Source of the DNA: Desulfobacteraceae bacterium
GTDB taxonomy: Bacteria; Desulfobacterota; Desulfobacteria; Desulfobacterales; JAABPS01
NCBI GenBank assembly: GCA_011391835.1
Contig: JAABPS010000012.1
Location: 1-18,136, forward strand
DNA: 18,136 bases
Reading direction: 5' to 3'
The first letter of the stretch is position 1. Each line of letters starts with the position of its first letter. The notes below the pieces were generated by a model. The model ran no database searches. It was not told the origin of the DNA and worked only from the letters and a program-made list of their open reading frames with translations. The position numbers and the translations under genes were made by a program. Shown piece by piece: positions 6,048-13,122 of this stretch.

Positions 6048-6944
6048 TTGGAAATTATTGACAGTCATTTTCACATCTATAAAAACGCTCAGACCGGGCT
6101 GCTGGCCCAGGGCGGCAAAAGCGGAACAGGCTTCAGCGGAACCCATGAGGAAACCATCCCGATTCTGAATCGGGGTCAGATTTCTAAGATTGTAGCCCTG
6201 GCAGTCATTCCGATTGCTCCCATGCGGCAGGCGGCAATGAAAAGCTGGCCTGCGGATCTTAATGCCTCTCAGAAAGAAGCACTCAGCGCAGAGCTTGAAA
6301 CAAAACTGCAAAACCGGCTGTCCAGTTATAATGAGTGGCTGTGCCGCATCGCCAGGGAAGATGGGCGTATGGAGCCGGCCATCGCCGCTGACGCCACGGT
6401 TGACAGCGCAGTTATGGCCGCTGAGATACATTCTAAAATACATGATTACCGGATAAAGATTCTTAAAATTCATCCAACTGTAAACAGTCTGACGCCTGAA
6501 CATGAGGGGTATCTGAAAATTTTTGACCTGGCACATACAAACAATCTTGTTGTCATTTCCCATGGCGGAATCGCGGGAGAGGATCTTGAAGGAAAATACT
6601 GTTCACCTGAAAAATTTAAAATAGCGCTTGATACATTCCCCAATCTTAAATTGGTTGTCGCACATCTGGCTTATCCGCATATCAAGGACTTGCTGGCGCT
6701 TGCTCCTCGCCATAAGAACCTTTATACGGATATTTCGTTCATTATGCGGCACTCGCCAGTTTCTGATGAAGCATTCTGTGATATTATAAAAACATTTGGT
6801 CCGGACAGGGTGCTTTTTGGTAGTGATTTTCCCTGGTCTGATCCTGAAAAGGATGCGGCACGCCTGTTGAAGTTTAAACTGGATAAAACGGAACTTGAAA
6901 TGGTTGCCTGGAAAAATGCTATGAATCTTTTTCAATTGACATAA
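6048..6944 (+). CDS. Amidohydrolase, COG2159 (amidohydrolase_2) type
   Basis: A 298-residue metal-dependent TIM-barrel hydrolase or decarboxylase of the amidohydrolase_2 family. Metal-site candidates are all present: H7-x-H9 in IDSHFHIY, H172 in VVISHGGI, H206 in LVVAHLAYPH and D260 in RVLFGSDFPWSD, with the ILKIHP strand (K140, H142) between. The FGSDFPW ending and the KNAMNLF C-terminus are typical. It starts with TTG, chosen because AAAGGAGCC lies eight bases upstream and the N-terminus MEIIDSHFHI fits the family. No signal peptide, so cytoplasmic. It is divergent from the aminotransferase gene and 76 bp before the DegV gene. Relatives act on aromatic carboxylates or amide/lactone bonds; the substrate here is unknown. 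Confidence 0.88.
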   Translation: MEIIDSHFHIYKNAQTGLLAQGGKSGTGFSGTHEETIPILNRGQISKIVALAVIPIAPMRQAAMKSWPADLNASQKEALSAELETKLQNRLSSYNEWLCRIAREDGRMEPAIAADATVDSAVMAAEIHSKIHDYRIKILKIHPTVNSLTPEHEGYLKIFDLAHTNNLVVISHGGIAGEDLEGKYCSPEKFKIALDTFPNLKLVVAHLAYPHIKDLLALAPRHKNLYTDISFIMRHSPVSDEAFCDIIKTFGPDRVLFGSDFPWSDPEKDAARLLKFKLDKTELEMVAWKNAMNLFQLT

Positions 6945-7020
6945 GTTATTCCAGATAGGTATAAAAAATAAAATTCCTGAGAAACTCTTTTTGCTATAGT
7001 TATTAAAAAGGATTCATGCC

Positions 7021-7896
7021 ATGACCCATAACATAGCCTTCGTGACGGACAGCACAGCCGACTTCCCCGCCGGCGTAGCACAACGTCTTGGCCTTCATGT
7101 GATCCCGATTCATATTTTTGTTGATGGAGAGGATTTTCTCCATGGGGTTACCATCAGCAATCAGGAAGTCATTCACCATATGAAAAACAAATCCGAGGTA
7201 AAGACCGCTCCTCCTGTTCCCAGCGAATATTCCGATCTATATGAGCGGCTATTTAAGGATGAAAAGTATGATAAAGTCATCTCATTTCATGTCTCCAATC
7301 ATCTTTCCAACTGCTATAAAAGCGCAAAGAATTCTCTGAAACTTCTGGATGACCAGCTGGCCAAAAATATCAAAATCATCGACACCAAAAATGCCACGGT
7401 TGGCCAGGCCCTTATTGTCAAAAAAGCAGTAGAAATGGTAAATAAGTATCTCATTTTTGACACCCTGGATGACAATATGGATAAATATATGAAGCATTGC
7501 ACACTGCTCTTTACAGTTGATAATCTTTACTGGCTCAAAAGAACTGGCAAGGCAAATATATTTTCCGCGTTTATTGGAAGTTCATTGGATATTAAACCGA
7601 TTGTGGGTCTTCAGGATGGAAAGCTTTGTCAAAACGAAAAATGCATGGGGATAAAAACAGCAATAGAAGAAATGGCCGCCATTGCCGCCCGGTCGCTTGA
7701 AACACATCCGAAAGTGGAAAATGTCTGGATTGCCCATGCTGATGCCATGAATAACGCACTTTACCTTCAAAAAAAACTCAAAGAAACCATGTCCACTGAA
7801 GTAGAGGATTTTCAAATCGTTGACATCGGGCCCACCATATCCGCCCACACAGGTCCGGGAGCTGTCTGTCTGGCAGCCATGCCGGATGAACTGTAA
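7021..7896 (+). CDS. DegV family fatty-acid-binding protein
   Basis: A 291-residue DegV protein. These proteins bind a single fatty acid and, as FakB in Firmicutes, present it to the kinase FakA for phosphorylation. Markers are the N-terminal VTDSTADFP (8-16), KTAPPVPSEY (T62; the usual TSQP region), SNHLSNCYKSA (92-102; normally SxxLSGTYQSA), the LYWLKRTGK and SSLDIKPIVGLQDGKL segments, and AHTGPGA (H276) at the C-terminus. T62, S96 and H276 lie where the family contacts the fatty acid carboxylate. NCYKSA in place of GTYQSA and APP in place of SQP are mild departures. AAGGA precedes the ATG by eight bases. No FakA/DhaK-like kinase is in the window. Confidence 0.9.
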   Translation: MTHNIAFVTDSTADFPAGVAQRLGLHVIPIHIFVDGEDFLHGVTISNQEVIHHMKNKSEVKTAPPVPSEYSDLYERLFKDEKYDKVISFHVSNHLSNCYKSAKNSLKLLDDQLAKNIKIIDTKNATVGQALIVKKAVEMVNKYLIFDTLDDNMDKYMKHCTLLFTVDNLYWLKRTGKANIFSAFIGSSLDIKPIVGLQDGKLCQNEKCMGIKTAIEEMAAIAARSLETHPKVENVWIAHADAMNNALYLQKKLKETMSTEVEDFQIVDIGPTISAHTGPGAVCLAAMPDEL

Positions 7897-8013
7897 CTCT
7901 TAATCACATTCTGCCTGACTTAGCCCGATACACTGGTTTTGGAGATGATCTGTTCTGTGCATAATAGTATGGTTTAATTGAAATAAAAGTAGACTGTTTC
8001 ATTCACTTTTCTC

Positions 8014-8042
8014 TTGACATACTCCTGTCATTTTGACATAAG
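8014..8042 (+). promoter_or_regulatory. Putative promoter of the lipoprotein pair
   Basis: TTGACA (8014-8019) with a 17-base spacer to CATAAG (8037-8042, 4 of 6). Transcription would start near 8049, about 80 bases upstream of the first lipoprotein ATG. The element overlaps the direct repeat described separately. Confidence 0.45.
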
Positions 8043-8049
8043 CCTGCCA
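8014..8049. repeat. 19-base-spaced direct repeat with TGACA inverted half-sites
   Basis: A 17-base unit starting TTGACATA and containing CCTG is present at 8014-8030 and again at 8033-8049, matching at 14 of 17 positions. Between the copies TGTCA and TGACA form an inverted repeat with a TTT centre (8026-8038). The array covers the proposed -35 and -10, which would suit a repressor site, but could also be a duplicated promoter. Confidence 0.4.
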
Positions 8050-8128
8050 CAAATAAATTCAATTTGATTGATACGAAGCGAAGGTAATTTTTAAACATTT
8101 TAAACGCATAGGGACAGGGGGTGGATTT

Positions 8129-8491
8129 ATGGTGAAGCAATTCCTCAGTTGTATCTTTTTACTTCTTTTCATCAGTTGCGCTACGACCATTGGCAATAAA
8201 GCAGATGTTCGTGAAGTAAAATTTATTAACGGGCAAACCAAAAAGCAGGAAGTGGCTGAAACACTGGGGCTTCCTGCTGGAATTATAAAGAAAAAGGAAG
8301 AGGGTAAAGAATACTGGTACTATAACAAAGGTCCTGTGCTGTCAGGGCTGGTACTGCCGGTGCCTATCGCAGGCGGCATTGCTACGGAAACGTTTCCTGT
8401 GATCACCAATCCTGAATTAAAAGATGCTGCGGCTATTTTTACTTTTGACCATTCGGGCATACTCGTCAATGCTATTCGGAAGGAGAATTAA
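8129..8491 (+). CDS. Lipoprotein, BamE/SmpA-OmlA-like
   Basis: A 120-residue protein with a lipoprotein signal: a short basic start, a hydrophobic stretch, and LFIS before C17 (the Phe at -3 is slightly unusual for a lipobox). The mature region has the BamE/SmpA-like pattern FINGQTKKQEVAETLGLPAG followed by EYWYYNKG, i.e. a helix that sets up a substitution-prone hairpin as in outer-membrane assembly lipoprotein BamE. After that comes a Gly/Pro-rich hydrophobic stretch (VLSGLVLPVPIAGGIA) and a final strand with FTFDHSGILV. AGGGGG lies about eight bases before the ATG. The next gene starts one base after its stop, so the two are co-translated. A true BamE role is not implied; many unrelated envelope lipoproteins share this fold. 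Confidence 0.75.
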   Translation: MVKQFLSCIFLLLFISCATTIGNKADVREVKFINGQTKKQEVAETLGLPAGIIKKKEEGKEYWYYNKGPVLSGLVLPVPIAGGIATETFPVITNPELKDAAAIFTFDHSGILVNAIRKEN

Positions 8492-8492
8492 T

Positions 8493-9203
8493 ATGAAATT
8501 CTTAAAACTATTTCCAGTTCTTATTGTTTGCGCAATGCTGATGAGCTGTGCTGCTGTTCCCATCAGTCCGGACGTTTCGAAAAACATGATTAACAGCAAG
8601 GTCGCTGTTGCCTATGTGCAGCTGGAGAAAAAAATCAAGTATGAAGAAGTATTGTATAGAGTTTTCTGGCTGGAAAACAGAGAGCAAAATGTTTCTTTTG
8701 ATGGGTTGTGGGATATTGACAAAGATTTAAGTACTTATATGGCGCCCAAAATCTCTGCCATCGGGCTGCATCCAACTTCAATTTATAATGTAGCGAAAGA
8801 AGAACATATTGCTGACCTCCACAAGCTTCTTAAATACACACATCCCGACTTCAATAATGGATCAAGAAAGGCTCTTAAATTAAGTGAATCCTTGCGTCAA
8901 TCCCTTCATAGAAATAATATTGGTTATCTAATTACCATATACAGCGATTATATTTATATCCAAACCCAGACGGGCGTTAAACTTGGCTCAGCCCGCACCC
9001 AATTGAATGTCATGGATGTTAATTCCAATGAAGAAAAATACAATGATATATTTTATATGGGGGATTTTTTAAAAGTTGAGAAGACCGTCAGAGAAATTGA
9101 AAATAATAATCTGGCAGGTTTAAAAAGAGAAATGAAAAATTGGTTAGATACAGCCATCAGTTCTCAGATGCCAAAAAAACTGGGGCTGTCCCAGCAAAAT
9201 TAA
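8493..9203 (+). CDS. Hypothetical lipoprotein
   Basis: A 236-residue lipoprotein of unrecognised family. The frame is open further upstream, but the ATG at 8493 is chosen: AAGGAG precedes it, it begins one base after the previous stop, and it gives MKFLKLFPVLIVCAMLMSC with a canonical LMS-C19 lipobox. Earlier starts would overlap the first lipoprotein and bury the signal. The mature protein is mixed alpha/beta, with a Lys-rich stretch after the lipid anchor, a YLITIYSDYIYIQTQTG strand pair in the second half, and a helical C-terminus. The Ser following the +2 Ala does not suggest inner-membrane retention, so outer-membrane sorting is likely. Its tight coupling with the BamE-like lipoprotein suggests a shared envelope function. 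Confidence 0.75.
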   Translation: MKFLKLFPVLIVCAMLMSCAAVPISPDVSKNMINSKVAVAYVQLEKKIKYEEVLYRVFWLENREQNVSFDGLWDIDKDLSTYMAPKISAIGLHPTSIYNVAKEEHIADLHKLLKYTHPDFNNGSRKALKLSESLRQSLHRNNIGYLITIYSDYIYIQTQTGVKLGSARTQLNVMDVNSNEEKYNDIFYMGDFLKVEKTVREIENNNLAGLKREMKNWLDTAISSQMPKKLGLSQQN

Positions 9204-9487
9204 TACAGATCGATGGATAAAGAGCCTTGCCGTTTTTGCTGAATTGGATGGCGCTTTTGCAGGAATTTAAAACATCTTGGCGCTGCCCAAGTGCTTCGTG
9301 ATATTTTACTTTCTGCAGATAGGCCGCACCAAGTGGCTTTGTCGAGCCCAACCTCCGTGTATACGGAAGATTAACCGCTATTAAAAAGGTTGAGAGGATA
9401 AGCACGTCTGAATTTCCCGAATATTCATCGTATTATGCCAAATTTTGCCATTGAATTATCCCCCCTACATCATGTGTTTCTATTTGC
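9204..9487. other. Gene-free stretch after the lipoprotein pair
   Basis: No supported gene on either strand. A minus-strand frame covers 9157-9405 but overlaps the end of the lipoprotein gene, has no ribosome site and shows no recognisable family. The block 9270-9380 is more GC-balanced than its flanks and contains two similar CCAAGTG-containing segments and a TCCG-N6-CGGA inverted repeat near 9352-9371. It could be a dispersed intergenic element, but copies elsewhere cannot be checked here. Confidence 0.4.
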
Positions 9488-9672
9488 CTTGACATACAAG
9501 AGGCGATTTTCTATGCTCGGATTCCAAAAAACGAGTTCAATTTAATTTCTTATCAATTACGAATAAAATCGAAAGGCTCAAGGCAGGGCACTTTATCCAG
9601 GAAGAAAAACCGTGTGAAGTGGCGGCGTTATGGAACGATTTTTTCCGCGAAAATGATTGCGCAAAAAAATAA
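9488..9672 (+). pseudogene. Alpha/beta hydrolase, C-terminal remnant, frameshifted
   Basis: Two adjacent reading frames together spell the end of an alpha/beta hydrolase. The first frame gives DIQEAIFYARIPKNEFNLI (about 9491-9550). The second gives IERLKAGHFIQEEKPCEVAA then LWNDFFREND and ends at the TAA at 9670-9672. AGHF-(I/L/P)-QEEKP-x-EVA with the terminal Phe-rich helix is the classic catalytic-His segment of haloalkane dehalogenase/epoxide hydrolase-like proteins. The two pieces meet in a shifted frame near 9550-9570. The nucleophile Ser/Asp elbow and everything N-terminal are absent, so this is a relic rather than a gene. The intact DUF1330 gene starts 21 bases later. Confidence 0.65.
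9489..9517 (+). promoter_or_regulatory. Possible promoter for the DUF1330 gene
   Basis: TTGACA (9489-9494) is followed by a 17-base spacer and TATGCT (9512-9517, 4 of 6). It falls inside the hydrolase remnant. Transcription from here would give a leader of about 170 bases before the ATG at 9694. It may be chance in this AT-rich DNA. Confidence 0.3.
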
Positions 9673-9693
9673 TCCTATTTAAGGAGTAAAAAT

Positions 9694-10074
9694 ATGTCTG
9701 ATATCAAAAGCAATGAAGATCAATTTAAGGCATTGGCTAAAAACCCCAATGATGAACCGTTTGTCATGCTCAATCTGCTGAAGTTTAAAAAAGATGGCGG
9801 TCGGGAAGCATATTTCAATTACATCAAGGAATCAGGGCGTTATGTGGAAGGAGTAGGCGCTAAAGTGATATATTTTGGAATACCGAAAGAATTGCTGCAG
9901 GGTACAGAAGATTGGGATCTCCTGATGCTTGTCCAGTACCCTTCACGCAAGGCATTTCTCAAAATGACCAACGACCCCGGTTATCTCAAAGCCCATGAAT
10001 TTCGGGCGGATGGAGTGGAACGCGCTGTGCTGTATGCCACGGACCCGGCAAAATTTAAGGCGATTCTTTCTTAA
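9694..10074 (+). CDS. DUF1330 family protein
   Basis: A 126-residue cytoplasmic protein with the DUF1330 (dimeric alpha/beta barrel, EthD/ABM-like) pattern: FVMLNLLKFKKDGGREAYFN near the N-terminus (residues about 23-43), VGAKVIYFG in the middle, and EDWDLLMLVQYPSRKAFLKM followed by DPGYLKAHEFRADGVERAVL in the second half. The WD-x4-VQYPSR-x-AF motif is the family hallmark. Length is normal for the family. AAGGAG sits eight bases before the ATG. It stands alone between decayed and repeat-rich DNA, so its genomic context gives no function; the family has no agreed reaction. Confidence 0.88.
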   Translation: MSDIKSNEDQFKALAKNPNDEPFVMLNLLKFKKDGGREAYFNYIKESGRYVEGVGAKVIYFGIPKELLQGTEDWDLLMLVQYPSRKAFLKMTNDPGYLKAHEFRADGVERAVLYATDPAKFKAILS

Positions 10075-10216
10075 GAAGAAATACAAATTTTAAAAAACGC
10101 CTATGTTCCTTCTATGCAGTCCTTGAGAATACCGCATTGATTATTCAGAGTCCCAGGTTCCAGCGGTGGACCCGGAAAGGTTCTACCGATCCGGGGAGAA
10201 TCATTAGGACGGCATG

Positions 10217-10238
10217 CTGGATGCGATTTATCATCCAG
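10217..10238. repeat. Inverted repeat CTGGATG/CATCCAG
   Basis: Perfect seven-base arms CTGGATG (10217-10223) and CATCCAG (10232-10238) around an eight-base loop. First member of the cluster of inverted repeats in this intergenic region. Confidence 0.5.
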
Positions 10239-10264
10239 AAAGAAAGCGATTTTAAACATACTGG

Positions 10265-10285
10265 ATTCCGGATCAAGTCCGGAAT
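10265..10285. repeat. ATTCCGGA-type palindromic repeat
   Basis: Perfect eight-base arms ATTCCGGA (10265-10272) and TCCGGAAT (10278-10285) with a TCAAG loop, followed by GACGA. This is the widespread intergenic repeat whose minus-strand translation gives VIPDLIRNP. It shares the ATTCCGG core with the repeat at 10437-10456. Confidence 0.7.
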
Positions 10286-10368
10286 GACGAAACTCTTAAA
10301 ATTAGAAAACCAAAATTTAAAAAGAAAGCTATTTGAAGAAAGAGGCTGAACATAAACAAACAATATTT

Positions 10369-10385
10369 GCCCCCTTCGCGGGGGC
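10369..10385. repeat. GC-rich hairpin GCCCCC/GGGGGC
   Basis: A six-base perfect stem, GCCCCC with GGGGGC, around a five-base TTCGC loop. No T-tract follows on either strand, so although stable it is not a classical intrinsic terminator. Confidence 0.5.
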
Positions 10386-10390
10386 TTCCT

Positions 10391-10419
10391 GAGGCCATCC
10401 GCTCTGCGGGTGGAGCCTC
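10391..10419. repeat. Long imperfect hairpin GAGGCCATCCGC/GCGGGTGGAGCCTC
   Basis: CCATCCGC pairs with GCGGGTGG (one G-T pair) around a TCT loop, extended by outer GAGG/CCTC pairing with a small bulge. It lies six bases after the preceding GC hairpin, so the two could stack. Confidence 0.5.
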
Positions 10420-10436
10420 ACATACACCAGCATTTC

Positions 10437-10456
10437 ATTCCGGCGAAAGCCGGAAT
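10437..10456. repeat. ATTCCGGC palindromic repeat with GAAA tetraloop
   Basis: Perfect eight-base arms ATTCCGGC (10437-10444) and GCCGGAAT (10449-10456) around a GAAA tetraloop, a common dispersed intergenic repeat in proteobacterial-type genomes. It sits about 50 bases beyond the stop of the AsmA-like gene and could slow or end its transcript. Confidence 0.7.
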
Positions 10457-10506
10457 CCAGTCAAACAATCGTATTATACAAGTCCAGCCAATTTGGATTG
10501 CCGCTC

Positions 10507-11235
10507 TCAATCAAAGAGTTTCTTTATTTCCTTTTCCGCTTTTTCTTTGAGTTTGTCCTTGTATTTGTCCGCCTGTTTTTCCAATGCTGCCTGAGCGATT
10601 TTACCGGTCAGGGCAATGATGATCTCCTCGCCTATTTCTTCAGGCGTAGCCCCTCTTGTACCGCCTATATTGGTTTTGTATATTGGAGGCAAAGTTTCAC
10701 TTCCCTTCTTTCCTCCCAGTGCCTCGGCGTCATAGGTCAATGCAACACCTTTAATGGTAAGTTTTTTTATCCGGATATGAATCGGTTTTTCTTCCTTTTT
10801 ATCCTTTTTTGGCGCAGGCGTGCTTGCCTTCTTTTTTCCGGATCGGGCATTATTTTGTATCTCCAGGATATTGGATTTCACCGTCTCTGTAAATTCACAA
10901 ACGGCCACAGGGGAGTCAATCAATACTTCATCAATGACAATCGGATCCTTTAGGACACTTTTCGGATCAATATCCAGCAGAATCGTATCCATCCGAAACG
11001 CATAGTCCGATTTGTATCCAGGCGGATTGGCAATCACCAGCCCGTTAATAGCCCCCGAGCCTTTTCTTAGCTTGATATCTACGGATGAAACCGATACCTT
11101 TGTGCCCGTTATCTGACTTCCGATTTTCTCGATCTGTCTTTCAACGATTATGTTTAACTGGGTTAAGAAGTAATACACAGCCCCTGCAAGGCCAAGCACG
11201 ACAATAACCGCTGCGATTAAAATGATTTTTTTCAT
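10507..11235 (-). CDS. AsmA-like membrane-anchored protein
   Basis: A 242-residue protein with an N-terminal membrane anchor (IILIAAVIVVLGLAGAVYYFL, roughly residues 4-24) and a periplasmic body. The segment VSVSSVDIKLRKGSGAINGL through the Asp-rich TILLDIDPKSVLKDPIVIDEV resembles the N-terminal repeat of AsmA/DUF748-type proteins, which form beta-taco bridges carrying lipid. A Lys/Ala/Pro-rich linker (KKKASTPAPKKDKKEEKP) divides it, then comes a second beta segment and a charged C-terminal coiled helix. It is far shorter than classical AsmA. The ATG at 11235 is preferred over the adjacent GTG at 11238 because GGAG would be only two bases from the GTG. It lies 48 bp after the D-aminoacylase-like gene, probably the last gene of that operon. 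Confidence 0.7.
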   Translation of the reverse strand: MKKIILIAAVIVVLGLAGAVYYFLTQLNIIVERQIEKIGSQITGTKVSVSSVDIKLRKGSGAINGLVIANPPGYKSDYAFRMDTILLDIDPKSVLKDPIVIDEVLIDSPVAVCEFTETVKSNILEIQNNARSGKKKASTPAPKKDKKEEKPIHIRIKKLTIKGVALTYDAEALGGKKGSETLPPIYKTNIGGTRGATPEEIGEEIIIALTGKIAQAALEKQADKYKDKLKEKAEKEIKKLFD

Positions 11236-11283
11236 CACGTCTCCTTTTTCCTGAAACCTAAATTACTCGTCACTATTTACTCA

Positions 11284-13050
11284 TTAAAGCACTTTCCCTT
11301 CATTAAACGAGGTGCTGACCTGACTGGCTGTCAATACCGGTCTGCCATTCATAAATACGTGTTCGATTCCGGAAGGCGTCATATTGGTTTTTTCAGGTGT
11401 ATTGTTATCCTTCACTGTTTTCCAGTCAAATATGGTGATATCGGCCGCATATCCCTGGCGGAGCACCCCTCTTTGTTTGACATTAAACCGTGCGGCTGAA
11501 GCGCCTGTCATTTTGTAAACAGCTTCTTCCAGACTCTGAATAGTATACTCTCTGGCGTACTGCAAAAACCTGGGAAAATTTCCGTACACTCCCGGATTTT
11601 GAACGCCTTCCGAAAACGGTGTTGCATCGGTCATGTACAATGAAGCCGGATGTTTCATCATCTCCTTGATGTTATCCAGGTTTGAATACCGATGGTTCAA
11701 TACAGTTGCAACGCCCTTGCTCTTCTTTGCAAAGTCAATGAAGTTTTCAAACTGACCCATGCCCCGCTTTTTGGCAATATCTTTGAGGAACATTCCATTG
11801 TATTGATTCAATTCAGGATGTTTGGCGTTCGTGATCTGAATATCCTCGTATCCGAACCCCAGAAGCAGCACAATCAGCTCCATTTCAGCCCGGAGTCTCA
11901 AGAGCTTTGACCTGCTTTCGTATGCTTCCGGGATTTCTGATAAGAACCACTCGGGCAGAAATACATTGATAATGGAAGTGCCGCAATGATATGCGTAAGT
12001 ATCAAACTTCACATCCACACCTTGCTCAATGGCCTTGTCAATGAGATTCAACGCGTTATCGCAGGTTTTCCATGTCTTTGCGCCTACAAAAATAAGATGT
12101 GACAGCTGTATCTTCACACCGGTTTCCCTGGCGAGATTGAGCATATCTTCAATAGCCAGCAGATTATGGGGCGTTCCAAAAAGCTTCAGCGGATAGGTCG
12201 GAGAAAGGGAAGAATAGGCTTTCATGTGAACCGTAATTATCTTATCCTTTTTCTTTACAAGCTCTGCAACCTCTTTCATTTCATCCATGGTGGCAAATAT
12301 GCCGGGTTCATACTGAAGGCCAAAGGAGACCCCGTAGGCTCCCTGATCCATGGCCTCTTCCAGTAAATACAGAAGTTCCTTTCTTTCTTCCGTATCCAGC
12401 GGGGTTGGTTTGAATCCCCGTATGGTTGTTCGGGTAGATCCATGACCGGCAAGATTGATCAGATTGTGGCTGATCCCCTGGCGTTTTAGATGATCAAAAT
12501 ATTCTCCCATGGTATTCCATTGCAGATGGTATAAACCCATGGCCCTGTTTTCCAGGATAGACTTAAATGGAGAATCTTTCCTGAATCCGGCAATGCCAAA
12601 CCCGCAGTTGCCGGCAACAAATGAGGTAACGCCCTGAGCAATAAATGGCGATTTGAGCTCCAGATGGCCAGCCAGCGGCAGAACCCAGTCCATATGGGAA
12701 TGCATGTCAATAAATCCAGGAGCCACCACTTTATCGGTGCAGTCGATTGTTTTGCCGAAAAAGTCGATCCCCTGAGCATGTATGCGCTCGATTTTGTCTT
12801 CGTTTATCAGTACATCCCCTTTAAATGCGGTGCCGCCTGTTCCATCCACAATCAAACCGTTTTTAAGGAGTATCCGGGGCCGGTGGCTTGCAACCGTTAT
12901 TCTGGCAGGTACGGATTTGCTGGTTATCTCTGCACTGGAAAGAGGCGTTTTGAAAAATCGCAGGATAGGATACAGCGCGGATACTGAAATGGACTTGATG
13001 AGGAATTGAAGAAAATTTCTTCTTGAATAAATCAGTTTTATGATATTCAT
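11284..13050 (-). CDS. Tat-type N-acyl-D-amino-acid deacylase (D-aminoacylase family)
   Basis: A 588-residue amidohydrolase of the D-aminoacylase family, which removes acyl groups from N-acyl-D-amino acids or related amides. Numbering from the ATG at 13056: H119-x-H121 in GFIDMHSHMDW, C151 in GNCGFG, GLQYEPGIFA (246-255), H277 in VHMKAYSS, H320 in QLSHL, DTYAYHCG, and D477 in YMTDATPFSEG are all present. NPGVYGNFPRFL replaces the more usual HPR-x-YG-x-FPR. The N-terminus has SRRNFLQ (residues 11-17) and a hydrophobic stretch, a plausible twin-arginine signal, so folded export to the periplasm is likely. ATG 13050 is chosen since AAGGA lies eight bases upstream; 13056 would be too close. Substrate unknown. 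Confidence 0.88.
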   Translation of the reverse strand: MNIIKLIYSRRNFLQFLIKSISVSALYPILRFFKTPLSSAEITSKSVPARITVASHRPRILLKNGLIVDGTGGTAFKGDVLINEDKIERIHAQGIDFFGKTIDCTDKVVAPGFIDMHSHMDWVLPLAGHLELKSPFIAQGVTSFVAGNCGFGIAGFRKDSPFKSILENRAMGLYHLQWNTMGEYFDHLKRQGISHNLINLAGHGSTRTTIRGFKPTPLDTEERKELLYLLEEAMDQGAYGVSFGLQYEPGIFATMDEMKEVAELVKKKDKIITVHMKAYSSLSPTYPLKLFGTPHNLLAIEDMLNLARETGVKIQLSHLIFVGAKTWKTCDNALNLIDKAIEQGVDVKFDTYAYHCGTSIINVFLPEWFLSEIPEAYESRSKLLRLRAEMELIVLLLGFGYEDIQITNAKHPELNQYNGMFLKDIAKKRGMGQFENFIDFAKKSKGVATVLNHRYSNLDNIKEMMKHPASLYMTDATPFSEGVQNPGVYGNFPRFLQYAREYTIQSLEEAVYKMTGASAARFNVKQRGVLRQGYAADITIFDWKTVKDNNTPEKTNMTPSGIEHVFMNGRPVLTASQVSTSFNEGKVL

Positions 13051-13122
13051 AGCCATTTTCCTTATTTAAAAGTTACAGGATTCCCCCTGATAAAACAGCA
13101 AATAAAAATAATGCGTTTAAAC

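Larger units (their letters stand above)
10075..10506. other. Repeat-rich intergenic region
   Basis: Contains five inverted repeats (10217-10238, 10265-10285, 10369-10385, 10391-10419, 10437-10456) and no supported gene. The short frames on both strands are by-products; the minus-strand one contains VIPDLIRNP, a well-known spurious translation of the ATTCCGGA-type repeat. It separates the plus-strand DUF1330 gene from the 3' end of the minus-strand AsmA-like gene, so any hairpin here might end transcription in both directions. Confidence 0.65.

Noticed and set aside
9157..9405. 82-residue minus-strand ORF
   Set aside because: Overlaps the 3' end of the lipoprotein gene, has no ribosome site and no recognisable family.
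10145..10363. 72-residue minus-strand ORF containing VIPDLIRNP
   Set aside because: This peptide is the standard spurious translation of the ATTCCGGA palindromic repeat.
10498..10953. 151-residue plus-strand ORF
   Set aside because: Antisense shadow of the AsmA-like gene, Phe-rich as expected from Lys-rich coding on the other strand.
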